A stretch of 46,517 bases of DNA from Bacteroidia bacterium (GCA_016742095.1 JACVCJ010000028.1:1-46517), one strand, 5' to 3'; positions 26,808 through 36,640 are shown, counted from the stretch's first letter. The notes: generated by a model not told the origin, from the sequence alone. A program made the numbers and translations.

Positions 26808-29249
26808 TTGAAAAAGAAACCGATACCGCAGATCAACCAGGATTTCGATCCCAAACTGGTAATGTTCGTTTTACGTAACAACCTGTTATGGGTATTCCTG
26901 GCATTCGTGGTATGTGCCATGCTGGCCTTTCTTGTTCTGCGCTACACCAACCCGATCTATACCAGCCGCAGTGAGATACAGCTCACCAACGACGAATCGG
27001 CCAGTTCCATCTTCAAAGAGGAAATGGTCGCCTATCCCAGCGAGAATCTGGCCAAGGAAATAGAACTGCTGCGTTCGCCCGTGTTCCTGAGCCGCGTGGT
27101 GCGCAAACTTCCGCTGGACGTAAGCTATTACAACGACGGCCGTTTCCTGGACCACGAGGCCTACGGTTCGAACCTTTTTCATGTAGATTATCACATCCGC
27201 GATAATTCGGCATACGGCGTAAAATACAAGGTACAGATGACCGGCACCGGCAGTTTCGATATCGAGAACGACGTTACCAGGGAAAAGCAGAGCAGCCGTT
27301 TCGGCGATACCATTTCCTTTACCGCCGCCGACCTGGTGCTGAGACCGCAGGGCGCTTCCATTCCCGATGACCACGGTGAATACTACTTCGTGATCAACGA
27401 CAGCAATGCCCTGGTACGGAATATCCTGTCCAAACTAAGCGTGACCATCCTGAACCAGGCCGCCAAGACCATCGAGATCTCCTATTCGGACAACAACAAA
27501 TACAAGTGCAGCGATATCGTAAATGTGATCGCCAAAGAGTTCGAGACCTTTAACATGGAAAGAAAGCAGGACGGGGCCAATAAGATCATTTCGTATATTG
27601 ATGACGCCCTGGTGCTGGTTACCGATAAGCTTACGGCCACCGATAAAGAACTGAGCGAAAATTTCGACGATACGGAGATCAATCCCTTCTTTGCCGAAAA
27701 GAAAACGGACATCGAGTCCCGGAAAATTGCCCGCTACCAGGACGAGACCCTGCGCCTGGAGAGCGATCTGGAAGCCCTGAACGAACTGAAGGGCCGCACC
27801 ATCGGGAACCGTGACGACCTGATCGAGATACAGGCCATTATTGCCGGTACTTCGCTCGAAAAATACCTCTATAATTACCTGGCCTCCATACAAACGTCCT
27901 TTACCCGCCGCGAAGAACTGCGTTACAGTGCGCCGGAAGGCAGTCCCCTGCTCAGTGGTATCAATTACACCATCGATAACCAGGTAAAGGCCTTTGAGAA
28001 CAGCCTGGAATCGGTGCGTCGCCTTACCCAGAAACGCTATGCCGAACTGGACAGTATTACCAAAAAATCCAAGGAAACCATTCCCTGGTTCAAAGATGCG
28101 GACGACACGACGAACATAGACCTGTCCAAGCTGAAACGCCTGCGTTCGGTGAACGAAAAGTACTTTAACCAGCTGGTGGAAAAACGCGCCGAAATGGTGT
28201 TCCTGCGCGAGGGTACCACGCCCGAGTACCAGGTGCTGGCCTTCGGACAGATCCCTTCGGAACCCAAGTTCCCGAACAAGCGCAACATCATCCTGATGGC
28301 CCTGGGGACATGGATCGCCTTTTCACTCGGGCTGCTCACCCTGCGTTATATTTTCCAGGACGAGATCCTTTCCCCGGACGAGATCAGCAAGTATACCGAA
28401 GCTCATATACTGGGCGTGGTGCACAAATACAACGAGAGTATCCCGGTATCACAGCTGGTGGTGAACAAGAATCCCAAGGGACTCATCGCCGAGGCCTTCC
28501 GTTCCATACGTACCAATATGGCCTTCCTGGACAGCGACAAGGGCAAAAAGATCATTTCCATCACCTCTACCATATCCGGCGAGGGTAAAACCTTTGTGGC
28601 CATCAACCTTTCCGGGATCATTGCCTACTCTAATGCCAAAGTGATCGTGATCGACTGCGATATGCGCAAACCCAAGATCCACGTGGGCTTTGAGGCACAG
28701 AACAGCAAGGGAATGAGTACGCTGCTCACCAACCAGAACACCCTGGAAGAGTGCATACAGCACAGTAAAATGGCCAACCTGGACTTTATTACAGCCGGTC
28801 CGCCGCCGCCCAACCCGGCCGAACTGCTTATTTCGCCAGCGATGGACGAACTGATACAGGAACTCACGAGCCGTTACGATTACATAGTGATCGATAATCC
28901 GCCGGCCGGTATCGTTTCCGACTCCATCGTGAACATGAAACGCGCGCATTATCCCATCTACATTGTGCGCAGCGGCTATTCACGCAAATTCTTTATCAAC
29001 AATATAAACCGTCTCATCAGCGATAACGAGATCAGCAAACTGTCGGTGATCGTGAACGGGGTAGACTTCAGTAACCGGGCCAGCTACGGCATGTCCAACT
29101 CGTCGTACGGCTATGGCGTGTATACCTACGGTTACGGAACGGGCTACAATTCAGAACCCGGGTTCGGATATTATATGGACGAAAACTCTCTCAGCAGCTT
29201 TAAAGATCCTATACTGAGGCGTATTTTCGGCAGAAAGAAAAAGAAATGA
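26808..29249 (+). CDS. Wzc-like polysaccharide co-polymerase and autophosphorylating tyrosine kinase
   Basis: The 813-aa protein seems to use a TTG start (26808). From there the sequence MKKKPIPQINQDFDPKLV leads into the first membrane helix (about 24-46, LLWVFLAFVVCAMLAFLVL); the first ATG downstream would cut off the cytoplasmic lead-in. A large periplasmic Wzz/GNVR region with coiled-coil-like helices follows. The second helix is near 490-515 (IILMALGTWIAFSLGLLTL), then the BY-kinase domain: Walker A TISGEGKTFVAINL, Walker A' VIVIDCDMRKP and YIVIDNPPAG. The tail holds nine tyrosines in about 35 residues (SYGYGVYTYGYGTGY), the expected autophosphorylation cluster. It controls chain length and export together with the Wza-like protein. 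It overlaps rfbC by 4 bp. Confidence 0.93.
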   Translation: MKKKPIPQINQDFDPKLVMFVLRNNLLWVFLAFVVCAMLAFLVLRYTNPIYTSRSEIQLTNDESASSIFKEEMVAYPSENLAKEIELLRSPVFLSRVVRKLPLDVSYYNDGRFLDHEAYGSNLFHVDYHIRDNSAYGVKYKVQMTGTGSFDIENDVTREKQSSRFGDTISFTAADLVLRPQGASIPDDHGEYYFVINDSNALVRNILSKLSVTILNQAAKTIEISYSDNNKYKCSDIVNVIAKEFETFNMERKQDGANKIISYIDDALVLVTDKLTATDKELSENFDDTEINPFFAEKKTDIESRKIARYQDETLRLESDLEALNELKGRTIGNRDDLIEIQAIIAGTSLEKYLYNYLASIQTSFTRREELRYSAPEGSPLLSGINYTIDNQVKAFENSLESVRRLTQKRYAELDSITKKSKETIPWFKDADDTTNIDLSKLKRLRSVNEKYFNQLVEKRAEMVFLREGTTPEYQVLAFGQIPSEPKFPNKRNIILMALGTWIAFSLGLLTLRYIFQDEILSPDEISKYTEAHILGVVHKYNESIPVSQLVVNKNPKGLIAEAFRSIRTNMAFLDSDKGKKIISITSTISGEGKTFVAINLSGIIAYSNAKVIVIDCDMRKPKIHVGFEAQNSKGMSTLLTNQNTLEECIQHSKMANLDFITAGPPPPNPAELLISPAMDELIQELTSRYDYIVIDNPPAGIVSDSIVNMKRAHYPIYIVRSGYSRKFFINNINRLISDNEISKLSVIVNGVDFSNRASYGMSNSSYGYGVYTYGYGTGYNSEPGFGYYMDENSLSSFKDPILRRIFGRKKKK

Positions 29250-29788
29250 GAGTAATACATACGGATATTAAGGACCTGCTGCTGTTTGAACCACGGATAT
29301 TTGAAGATGAACGGGGTTCTTTTTTCGAAAGTTTTCACCAGGAACAGTTCGAAGCGGCTGCGGGACAGCACATTTTTGTACAGGACAACCAGAGCGTTTC
29401 GCGGGCCGGTGTGATACGCGGACTGCATTACCAGGAGCCGCCGCATGCCCAGGGAAAACTGGTGCGTGTGGTAAAAGGCGCCGTGCTGGATGTAGCGGTG
29501 GATATACGTAAAAACTCGCCTACTTTCGGGCAACATGTTGCCGTAGAGCTCAGTGAGCGCAACCGCCTGCAGTTCTGGATACCTCCCGGCTTTGCCCACG
29601 GTTTTGCCGTACTGGAAGAAGGCACGGTTTTTGTATATAAATGTACGGCCTTCTACAACAAGGATTCGGACCGTGTGCTGTTATGGAATGATCCTGAATT
29701 GAAGATAGACTGGAAAATTAATAAGCCCCTGCTGTCCGAAAAAGACAAATCGGGCGTACCTTTTCACCGGATTCAATCTGCTTTCTGA
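29246..29788 (+). CDS. rfbC: dTDP-4-dehydrorhamnose 3,5-epimerase
   Basis: RfbC (RmlC) epimerises dTDP-4-keto-6-deoxyglucose at C3 and C5 in dTDP-L-rhamnose synthesis. The 180-aa length is standard. Visible motifs are IFEDERGSFFESF, the catalytic-histidine segment VIRGLHYQ, GKLVRVVKGAVLDVAVDIRKNSPTFG, and WIPPGFAHGFAVLEEG followed by YKCTAFY. The start ATG overlaps the kinase stop (ATGA). The other rhamnose genes (rfbA, rfbB, rfbD) are not in this window, so they must be elsewhere or the enzyme works on a related sugar. Confidence 0.95.
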   Translation: MRVIHTDIKDLLLFEPRIFEDERGSFFESFHQEQFEAAAGQHIFVQDNQSVSRAGVIRGLHYQEPPHAQGKLVRVVKGAVLDVAVDIRKNSPTFGQHVAVELSERNRLQFWIPPGFAHGFAVLEEGTVFVYKCTAFYNKDSDRVLLWNDPELKIDWKINKPLLSEKDKSGVPFHRIQSAF

Positions 29789-30897
29789 TGCTGCAAGACT
29801 ACCTGTATTCAGTAAAACCATTGCCCTTAGTGTTCTTTTCGGGCTGTATCCTGCTGGTGCTGACGCTCTTTTTTACCGTCCTGCTCAACAAGATACTCCT
29901 GAAATTTGCCACCAACCTGGGCGTGCGCGATAAAGACCAGATACAGGTACGCTGGAGCCCGGCCTCCAAACCTTCGCTGGGCGGAGTGGCCTTTTTTGTT
30001 TTTTTCCTGTTCTCCCTGCTCATTTACCTCAGCCTTTTTTACAGCCTCAGTTTTGTACGCATCGAGTACCTCTGCTTTGTGCTGGTATGCAGCATCGCCT
30101 TCCTGATGGGCCTGGCCGACGATGCCTACAATACCCGGCCCTGGCTCAAGTTTGCCGTGCAGTTCTTCTGTGCAGGCATCTTCATCGTTTCGGGCAATTA
30201 CATCAAAACGTTCCCCTGGGAATGGATGAACTATGCGGTGACCATTATCTGGGTGACCGGCCTCATGAACTCCATCAATATGCTCGATAACATGGACGGC
30301 ATCACCACGTCGGTATCCTGGGGCATCCTGTTCACCATCATCGGGCTCAATGTGTTCACCACCAATCCGTCCTGGTTCTACCTGTTCATGTCGCTGGGCG
30401 TTATCGGTTCGCTGTCGGGCTTTTTCTACCACAACTGGTTCCCCAGCAAAATGTTCATGGGCGATTCGGGCAGCCAGTTCCTGGGCGTATTCCTGGCCTG
30501 GCTGGGCGTTAAGTTCTTCTGGAACGGCACCGATTATTTCGGTGTACCCGTGCAGGCCAAGCAGATCCTGATGGCCGGCATGCTTTTTATCGGCCCCATT
30601 GCCGATACCACTACCGTAACCATTAACCGCATCATGCGTGGCATGTCGCCCTTTACGGGAGGCAAGGACCATACTACCCATGCCCTGGTTTACAACGGCT
30701 GGGCACAACGTCACGTGGCTTTCTTCTATCTTTTTATTACCTTGCTTTCCGGTACACTGGTCTTTACAGGTATACATCTGAACGCGGCCTGGAATCACTG
30801 GTATACCGCCGCCGGCTCGGTATACATACTGGCCGTAATGGTTTCGCTTTTTTTAACTACCAAAACCCGGGCCTTCAGGAATAATTTCAGGGCCTGA
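29788..30897 (+). CDS. WecA/TagO-type polyprenyl-phosphate sugar-1-phosphate transferase
   Basis: This 369-aa integral membrane protein of the MraY/WecA superfamily has about ten hydrophobic segments. Its conserved cytoplasmic loops are visible: SKPSLGGVAFF, the DD motif GLADDAYNTRPWLKF, NMLDNMDGIT, FMGDSGSQFLG and GGKDHTTHALVYNGWAQ in place of the RRDHxxH-type motif. Such enzymes start lipid-linked polysaccharide synthesis by moving HexNAc-1-phosphate from a UDP-sugar to undecaprenyl phosphate. Its location after rfbC (TGATG overlap of one base) makes it the likely initiator for the locus. Which HexNAc is used cannot be told. Confidence 0.92.
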   Translation: MLQDYLYSVKPLPLVFFSGCILLVLTLFFTVLLNKILLKFATNLGVRDKDQIQVRWSPASKPSLGGVAFFVFFLFSLLIYLSLFYSLSFVRIEYLCFVLVCSIAFLMGLADDAYNTRPWLKFAVQFFCAGIFIVSGNYIKTFPWEWMNYAVTIIWVTGLMNSINMLDNMDGITTSVSWGILFTIIGLNVFTTNPSWFYLFMSLGVIGSLSGFFYHNWFPSKMFMGDSGSQFLGVFLAWLGVKFFWNGTDYFGVPVQAKQILMAGMLFIGPIADTTTVTINRIMRGMSPFTGGKDHTTHALVYNGWAQRHVAFFYLFITLLSGTLVFTGIHLNAAWNHWYTAAGSVYILAVMVSLFLTTKTRAFRNNFRA

Positions 30898-30906
30898 GCG
30901 TTCTGA

Positions 30907-31905
30907 ATGATTAGTATGAATACACAACTCGTTAAAAATGTACTGGCCGGCACCGGTTTGCTAAGCATCGGGGCGGCGGCCGCCGTTTTTTTTATCTCCT
31001 CAACGGATAAAACAAAAGCCGTAACACCGCAGGAAAAGTCTGCCCTTGTATCGGTTACACCGTATATGCATGCGCCCCAGTGGTACAGCCATGACCTGGA
31101 CCTGGCCGGGGAAACCGTGCCCCTGAACGATTTTGAAGTGATGGAACGGGTAGATCGCGAAGTGGTGAGCAATGTGTTCCGGGCAGGTCCCACGCTCATG
31201 ATCTTTAAACGTGCGGCCCGCTGGTTCCCGGTGATCGAACCCATCCTGAAAGAAAACAATGTACCCGACGATTTTAAATACCTCTGCATCATCGAAAGCG
31301 AACTGGCCAATGTGGTAAGTCCGGCCGGAGCTTCGGGATTCTGGCAGTTCATGAAGGCCACGGCGCCCGCCTACGGCCTCGAAGTGAACGAAGAGGTGGA
31401 CGAACGTTACCACGTGGAAAGATCCACGCAGGCCGCCTGTAAATACCTGAACGAGGCCTACCGTAAATTCGGCAGCTGGACCCTGGCCGCCGCATCCTAT
31501 AACATGGGCATGGGCGGGGTAAATGCTAAACTGACCGAACAGCAGCAGCAGAATTATTACGACCTGTACCTGAACTCTGAAACACATCGCTACGTGGCGC
31601 GTATACTGGCGTTCAAGATCATTTTCTCGAACCCCGAAAAATTCGGTTTTAACGTGCGTAATGCCGATCTGTACCCACAGGTGGCGCTGCGTGAAGTAGA
31701 AGTGAACGGTCCGGTGCCCAGCTGGGTAGATTTTGCCAAAAGCAACGGCGTAAGCTATAAAATACTGAAGGAGCTCAATCCCTGGCTGCGTAAGGCTTCG
31801 CTGACCAACAGCAAGCGTAAGTCCTACAAAATAAAATTACCGGCCGAAAGCAGTTTCGGATACCAGGATGCAGTGAAGAATATCCGTATGCCGTATGCAC
31901 ACTGA
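30907..31905 (+). CDS. Membrane-anchored lytic transglycosylase (MltD/SLT type)
   Basis: The 332-aa protein has an N-terminal signal or anchor segment (about residues 10-32) and an SLT goose-lysozyme-like domain (about 110-230). The catalytic glutamate is Glu130 in CIIESELANVVSPAGASGFWQFM, followed by the helix motifs AACKYLNEAYRKFGSW and AAASYNMGMGGV. The C-terminus (VPSWVDFAKSNGVSYKILKELNPWL) resembles a short LysM-like module. It cleaves peptidoglycan glycan strands, perhaps making room for envelope export machinery. It begins 9 bp after the WecA-like gene and ends 5 bp before the stop of a converging gene. The start could also be the ATG at 30916. Confidence 0.9.
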   Translation: MISMNTQLVKNVLAGTGLLSIGAAAAVFFISSTDKTKAVTPQEKSALVSVTPYMHAPQWYSHDLDLAGETVPLNDFEVMERVDREVVSNVFRAGPTLMIFKRAARWFPVIEPILKENNVPDDFKYLCIIESELANVVSPAGASGFWQFMKATAPAYGLEVNEEVDERYHVERSTQAACKYLNEAYRKFGSWTLAAASYNMGMGGVNAKLTEQQQQNYYDLYLNSETHRYVARILAFKIIFSNPEKFGFNVRNADLYPQVALREVEVNGPVPSWVDFAKSNGVSYKILKELNPWLRKASLTNSKRKSYKIKLPAESSFGYQDAVKNIRMPYAH

Positions 31906-31910
31906 GGCCT

Positions 31911-32072
31911 TCAGCCTTTAATGATGCGTATCAGCACAATGGTAAAGGCAATAAGGAACATCAGTATCGAAATACGGTTAATGCCATGCATGAAGCGGGT
32001 GTTCATATTGGCATCACTCTTCCGGAACAGGGTCACGGGATTCAGATAATGCAGCAGTTTCCTGAAAAACAT
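31911..32072 (-). CDS. Small conserved membrane protein (DUF6728-like)
   Basis: Reading the minus strand from the ATG at 32072 gives a 53-aa protein: MFFRKLLHYLNPVTLFRK, then the segment NMNTRFMHGINRISILMF and a single membrane helix LIAFTIVLIRIIKG. The MHGINRIS motif followed by a C-terminal helix is what I recall for DUF6728, a short Bacteroidota protein often found near tryptophan 2,3-dioxygenase. It is 38 bp downstream of that gene here. The function is unknown. Codon use is like that of the neighbours and the frame uses ATG and TGA, supporting a real gene despite its size. Confidence 0.75.
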   Translation of the reverse strand: MFFRKLLHYLNPVTLFRKSDANMNTRFMHGINRISILMFLIAFTIVLIRIIKG

Positions 32073-32110
32073 AATACAAAGATACGTAAAAAACGGCTTC
32101 AGCGGCTTTT

Positions 32111-33055
32111 TTAAGCGGGCGAGCCGGGTTCTTTACCCCAGTTGTCCAGCGTTTCGTCCGGCCACAGGGTGGGGAAGAAGATACGGCGCTGGAAACGCGG
32201 CGGCAGGTACTTTTGCCAGTTGGTGCCCCCGGTAGCGGCAATATCTTCGGGATCTTTTTTCAGGTAGCGTGCGGCCGATCTCATGTGTACCATGGGCCAG
32301 CGCACGTTCACGTTCAGGTCAAATTCCTTCAGTTCGTTCAGCAGCGCTTCATTGGCACGGTCGGCTTCGTTCAGCTGCAGGTAGCGGCGCCAGACATTGT
32401 TCGTTTTCAGGCTGTCGGCCAGGTCGATGAAGGTTTCACGGTATTTGTGCTCGAACATGAGCAGGGTAAGCGTTTTTTTACCCGTGGCCAGTTCGGTGGC
32501 GCCGTGTTTCCAGTAGATGTGTGAAAAGAGCGTGGCGGTATCGGCATTCTGTGTCCGAAGCTCTTCGCGTACGTTCTTATCGGTAAGTTCGATCAGGTCG
32601 GTGGCGTAAAACTCGATCATGCGGTACTGGGCACTCTGGAAACCGCTGGCGGGCAGCAGGGCCATGCGGAATTTCAGGAACTGCTCCTGCTCCATACCCT
32701 GGATCATGATCTCGAACGACTTGGTGAGCGCTTCAAAATAACGGTTCACCCGGCTCATTTTCATGGTAAATTTATCCACGGGCAGCAGTTCGTTGCTGAT
32801 CTGCTTCAGCTCATGCAGCGAAAGTTTGAAGTACAGTTCGGTGATCTGGTGATAGATAATGAAGATCAGTTCGTCGGGGATCGGGGTTTTGGGCCGCTGC
32901 AGCGAAAGCAGGGTATCGGTTTCGATGTAGTCCCAGTAGGTGGTCACATCGGAGTACAGCAGTCCGTCCAGGTACGAGAGCAGGTCCTGGCCCATGGCAT
33001 CGTACTTCTGGTGCAGTAATTCCAGTTTTTCCTTAATTTCCGGGGTAATTTCCAT
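32111..33055 (-). CDS. kynA: Tryptophan 2,3-dioxygenase
   Basis: This haem enzyme opens the indole ring of L-tryptophan to N-formylkynurenine, the first step of the kynurenine route. The 314-aa protein has the family motif IIYHQITELYFKLSLHEL, which carries the His that binds substrate. It also has FRMALLPASGFQSAQYR and, near the C-terminus, VRWPMVHMRSAARYL and ATGGTNWQKYLPPRFQRR. The conserved GTGG-type loop reads ATGGT. It follows leuS on the same strand with a 33-bp gap and precedes the 53-aa membrane protein gene. The other kynurenine genes are not present. Confidence 0.95.
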   Translation of the reverse strand: MEITPEIKEKLELLHQKYDAMGQDLLSYLDGLLYSDVTTYWDYIETDTLLSLQRPKTPIPDELIFIIYHQITELYFKLSLHELKQISNELLPVDKFTMKMSRVNRYFEALTKSFEIMIQGMEQEQFLKFRMALLPASGFQSAQYRMIEFYATDLIELTDKNVREELRTQNADTATLFSHIYWKHGATELATGKKTLTLLMFEHKYRETFIDLADSLKTNNVWRRYLQLNEADRANEALLNELKEFDLNVNVRWPMVHMRSAARYLKKDPEDIAATGGTNWQKYLPPRFQRRIFFPTLWPDETLDNWGKEPGSPA

Positions 33056-33088
33056 TGTCTGAAAGCTTTTAGTTTATTACCTGGCTTT

Positions 33089-35860
33089 TTAGCCGAGTAC
33101 AATATTCACAATTCGTTTGGGAACAACAATGACTTTTCTCACCTCTTTGCCTTCTTTCCAGCGTTCGGTACGCTCGTCGGCCAGTATGGCGGCTTCTACT
33201 TCGGCGGCGCTCATATCGGCCGGTAACTCGGCCTGGTAGCGGGTCTTACCGTTGAAAGACACCGGGTAATTGAAGGAACTTTCTACGAGGAAAGCCGGGT
33301 TGAACGCCGGCAGCGCTGCGTAGGAAATGCTGTTCTCATGTCCCAGTTTCTGCCAGATCTCTTCGGCCAGGTGCGGTGCAAAAGGCGATAACAGGACGGC
33401 CAGGGGTTCCAGTATCTCGCGTTTGCTGCATTTCTGCTCGCCCAGTTCGTTCACGCAGATCATAAAAGAACTTACGCAGGTATTGAAACTGAAACGTTCT
33501 ACATCTTCGCCGATCTTTTTAATGAGCGTATGTAATGTTTTACGTTCGGCAGGCGTGGCCTCTTCTTCCGTTACCTGGAAGCTGTCGCCGTTGTGGTACA
33601 GGTTCCAGAGTTTACGCAGGAAGCGGTGTGTGCCCTCGATGCCGTTGGTATTCCAGGGCTTGCTCTGTTCCAGCGGCCCCAGGAACATTTCGTACAGGCG
33701 CAGGGTGTCGGCGCCAAAATCTTCCACCACTTTATCGGGATTCACTACGTTGTGTTTCGATTTGGACATCTTTTCGATCTCCACACCGCAGATGTATTTT
33801 CCGTCCTCAAGGATAAATTCCGCCTGTGCATATTCGGGGCGCCAGGCTTTAAAGGCTTCGGTATCCAGTTCGTCATTGCTTACGATGTTCACATCCACAT
33901 GCAGGGCCGTGGTCTCATGCTGATCTTTCAGTCCATGGGAAACAAAGGTATCCGTGCCGTTTATCCTGTATACGAAATTGCTGCGCCCCTGTATCATGCC
34001 CTGGTTCACCAGCTTGCGGAAAGGCTCATTGGTGGGCACCAGCCCGTAATCGAACAGTACCTTGTGCCAGAAGCGGCTGTACAGCAGGTGTCCCACCGCG
34101 TGTTCGGTGCCGCCTACGTACAGGTCTACGTCTTTCCAGTATTTCAGGGCCTCGTTATCGGCAAAGCGGTTGGAATTGTGCGGGTCCATATAGCGCAGGA
34201 AGTACCAGGAACTGCCGGCAAAACCGGGCATGGTGTCCGTTTCCAGCGGGTAGCCGTCGTAGGTCCAGTCCGTCAGTTTGGCCAGCGGACTTTCCGGGCG
34301 GCCGGTGGGTTTAAAATCGTCCATTTCGGGCAGCTGCAGCGGCAGGCTTTCTTCCGGAACGGCGGTCGGTACGCCGTTCCTGTAATAGATCGGGAAAGGT
34401 TCGCCCCAGTAGCGCTGACGGCTGAAATTGGCATCGCGCAGGCGGAAATTCTCCCGGCGTGCGCCCAGGCCCCTGGCCTCGATCTCTTCCACGGCGCGGG
34501 TAATGGCGTCTTTCACGTCCAGTCCGTCCAGGAAGTCCGAGTGGATCACTTTGCCGTCTTTGGCCTCATACGCTTCGTCGGTCAGGGGAGAGCTGTCGCC
34601 GTCGGCCCCGGCAATAACGCGCGGAATTTCCAGTCCGAAGTGTTTCGCAAAACGAAAATCGCGTGCATCGTGCGCGGGCACGGCCATAACGGCACCGGTA
34701 CCGTAACCGGCCAGCACGTAATCGCCTGTCCATATCGGAATTTTATTGCCGGTGAACGGATGTATGGTGTAGGAACCGGTAAAGGCGCCCGTAACCGTTT
34801 TTACTTCGGTCTGGCGCTCGCGTTCGCTGCGGTTCTTTGCCCAGTTCACATATTTTTCTACTTCTTCTTTCTGTGCGTCGGTGGTCAGCTTCTGCACCCA
34901 CTCGCTTTCCGGGGCCAGTACCATAAAGGTTACGCCGAAAATAGTATCGGGGCGGGTGGTGAAAACTTCCAGCGTTTCGCCGTTCTCCAGGGCAAAATGT
35001 ACGCTGGCTCCCGTGCTTTTACCGATCCAGTTACGTTGCATTTCCTTCAGTGAATCGGTCCAGTCCAGCTCGTTCAGGTCGTTCAGCAGGCGTTCGGCAT
35101 AGGCGGTGATCCGCAGGAACCACTGGCGCATACGGCGGCGTTCCACCGGGTGTCCGCCACGCTCACTGAGTCCGTCCTTTACCTCGTCGTTGGCCAGTAC
35201 GGTGCCCAGGGCCTCGCACCAGTTCACGTAGGCGTGGCTCTGGTAGGCCAGGCGGTATTTCATCAGCATTTCGCTGCGTTGTGTTTCGTGCATCTGCTGC
35301 CAGTCTTCGCCGCTGAATGTTTCGTGCTCATCGTGAAATGCAGATATACCTTCGGATCCGTCGTTCTCGAACAGAACCTCCAGCTCGTCGATGGGGCGGG
35401 CCTGCTGCAGCTCGGTGTCGTACCAGCTGCCGAACAGTTTCAGGAAGATCCACTGTGTCCAGCGGTAATATTCCGGGTCGCTGGTGCTGATCATGCGGTC
35501 CCAGTCGAACGAAAAACCGATGTTCTTTAACTGGGAAATATAGCGTTCTGAATTTTCTTTGGTGGTAACGGCCGGGTGTTTACCGGTGCTGATGGCGTAT
35601 TGTTCGGCAGGCAGACCGAACGCGTCAAAACCCATAGGGTGCAGCACATTGAAGCCCTGCAGACGCTTGTAACGCGAAATGATATCGCTGGCAATATAAC
35701 CCAGGGGATGGCCTACATGCAGCCCGGCCCCGGAAGGATAGGGAAACATGTCCAGTACGTAGAACTTGGGTTTGTCGGACGTGTCCGCAGCTTTAAAGGT
35801 CTTGTCCTCTTCCCAGCGCCGGCGCCATTTATCTTCAATTGCTCTGAAATTATATTCCAT
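33089..35860 (-). CDS. leuS: Leucyl-tRNA synthetase
   Basis: I start at the ATG at 35860 ([18 protein letters not shown], 923 aa). The frame is open upstream but the extra 15 residues are not family-like. This class I synthetase has the HIGH signature as HVGH (in [14 protein letters not shown]) and the KMSKS loop in [15 protein letters not shown]. The large CP1 editing domain carries [20 protein letters not shown] and [15 protein letters not shown]. The anticodon-binding domain and the C-terminal domain ending [15 protein letters not shown] are complete. Confidence 0.97.
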   Translation of the reverse strand: MEYNFRAIEDKWRRRWEEDKTFKAADTSDKPKFYVLDMFPYPSGAGLHVGHPLGYIASDIISRYKRLQGFNVLHPMGFDAFGLPAEQYAISTGKHPAVTTKENSERYISQLKNIGFSFDWDRMISTSDPEYYRWTQWIFLKLFGSWYDTELQQARPIDELEVLFENDGSEGISAFHDEHETFSGEDWQQMHETQRSEMLMKYRLAYQSHAYVNWCEALGTVLANDEVKDGLSERGGHPVERRRMRQWFLRITAYAERLLNDLNELDWTDSLKEMQRNWIGKSTGASVHFALENGETLEVFTTRPDTIFGVTFMVLAPESEWVQKLTTDAQKEEVEKYVNWAKNRSERERQTEVKTVTGAFTGSYTIHPFTGNKIPIWTGDYVLAGYGTGAVMAVPAHDARDFRFAKHFGLEIPRVIAGADGDSSPLTDEAYEAKDGKVIHSDFLDGLDVKDAITRAVEEIEARGLGARRENFRLRDANFSRQRYWGEPFPIYYRNGVPTAVPEESLPLQLPEMDDFKPTGRPESPLAKLTDWTYDGYPLETDTMPGFAGSSWYFLRYMDPHNSNRFADNEALKYWKDVDLYVGGTEHAVGHLLYSRFWHKVLFDYGLVPTNEPFRKLVNQGMIQGRSNFVYRINGTDTFVSHGLKDQHETTALHVDVNIVSNDELDTEAFKAWRPEYAQAEFILEDGKYICGVEIEKMSKSKHNVVNPDKVVEDFGADTLRLYEMFLGPLEQSKPWNTNGIEGTHRFLRKLWNLYHNGDSFQVTEEEATPAERKTLHTLIKKIGEDVERFSFNTCVSSFMICVNELGEQKCSKREILEPLAVLLSPFAPHLAEEIWQKLGHENSISYAALPAFNPAFLVESSFNYPVSFNGKTRYQAELPADMSAAEVEAAILADERTERWKEGKEVRKVIVVPKRIVNIVLG

Positions 35861-35936
35861 AAAACTGTGCCTGAATTTGCTGCGAAGATAAGCGTTCGCG
35901 GGCAAAAATCCGTGTCCTTTTCTAAATATCCGGGCA

Positions 35937-35968
35937 CAAAAAAGGGGGACCCGAACCGTCGGATCCCC
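35937..35968 (-). terminator. Terminator after the fasciclin gene
   Basis: On the minus strand GGGGA (35964-35968 complement) pairs with TCCCC (35945-35949 complement). An inner CCGA/TCGG stem and a C plus seven T tail follow, ending the hairpin 29 bp past the stop codon. Confidence 0.8.
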
Positions 35969-35996
35969 GCTGTGTCATATATCCGCAGAGGTGTTG

Positions 35997-36569
35997 CTAT
36001 TTAGGTAACAGTACGCTGTCGAGGGAGTGAATAACGCCGTTGGACTGCATGACGTCGTACACACTGATGTTGGACATGCCGCCGTTCTCGTCCTTCACCA
36101 TAATGTTGTGCGGACCGTTCATCATGAACGTGAGCGTGCCGCCGTTCAGGGCTTTGAGCGTGGCCGTGCCCATACCTTTCTTAATGAGTTTCGACAGTTC
36201 GTCGAACGTATAGGTACCCGATACTACGTGAAACGTAAGAATGTTAGAGAGGGCCTTCTTGTTTTCGGGTTTCAGCAGGGATTCTACGGTACCTGCGGGC
36301 AGGTTCTCGAAGGCGTCGTTGGTAGGAGCGAATACCGTAAAGGGGCCCGGGCCCTGCATGGTGGTTACCAGGTCGGCGGCCTGCAGCGCGGCTACCAGGG
36401 TAGTGTGGGCCTTGGAATTTACCGCGTTCTCCACGATGTTTTTGGCAGGATACATCTGTTCCATACCTACGATCACGGTTTTATCCATGGTTTGTGCCAT
36501 GCTGCTGCCGGTAAACGTAAAAATGCCTGCTGCGGCCAGAACGGCCAGTCTGAGTTTCAGATTTTTCAT
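35997..36569 (-). CDS. Secreted fasciclin (FAS1) domain protein
   Basis: The 190-aa protein has a signal peptide (MKNLKLRLAVLAAAGIFTFTGSSMAQ) and one FAS1 domain. H1 motif: GPGPFTVFAPTNDAFENLP. H2 region: ILTFHVVSGTYTF. The C-terminal strand is NGVIHSLDSVLLPK. FAS1 proteins mediate adhesion or bind small molecules at the cell surface, and single-domain secreted versions are very common in Bacteroidota. A PAKNIVENAVNSKAHTTLVAAL segment precedes the core, as is usual. The gene stands alone with its own terminator; it is separated from the next upstream gene by 126 bp that include that gene's terminator. Confidence 0.92.
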   Translation of the reverse strand: MKNLKLRLAVLAAAGIFTFTGSSMAQTMDKTVIVGMEQMYPAKNIVENAVNSKAHTTLVAALQAADLVTTMQGPGPFTVFAPTNDAFENLPAGTVESLLKPENKKALSNILTFHVVSGTYTFDELSKLIKKGMGTATLKALNGGTLTFMMNGPHNIMVKDENGGMSNISVYDVMQSNGVIHSLDSVLLPK

Positions 36570-36640
36570 AATTTCTTCTCTTTATTTGAAAACATCTACG
36601 CAGCTTTTTGAACTACGGATTTTAAAAAGAGAAAAAAAAG

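Noticed and set aside
30081-30900. MraY (peptidoglycan) identity for the membrane transferase at 29788
   Set aside because: The neighbours are polysaccharide export genes and the GGKDHTTH loop and NMDG motif fit the WecA/TagO branch better than MraY.
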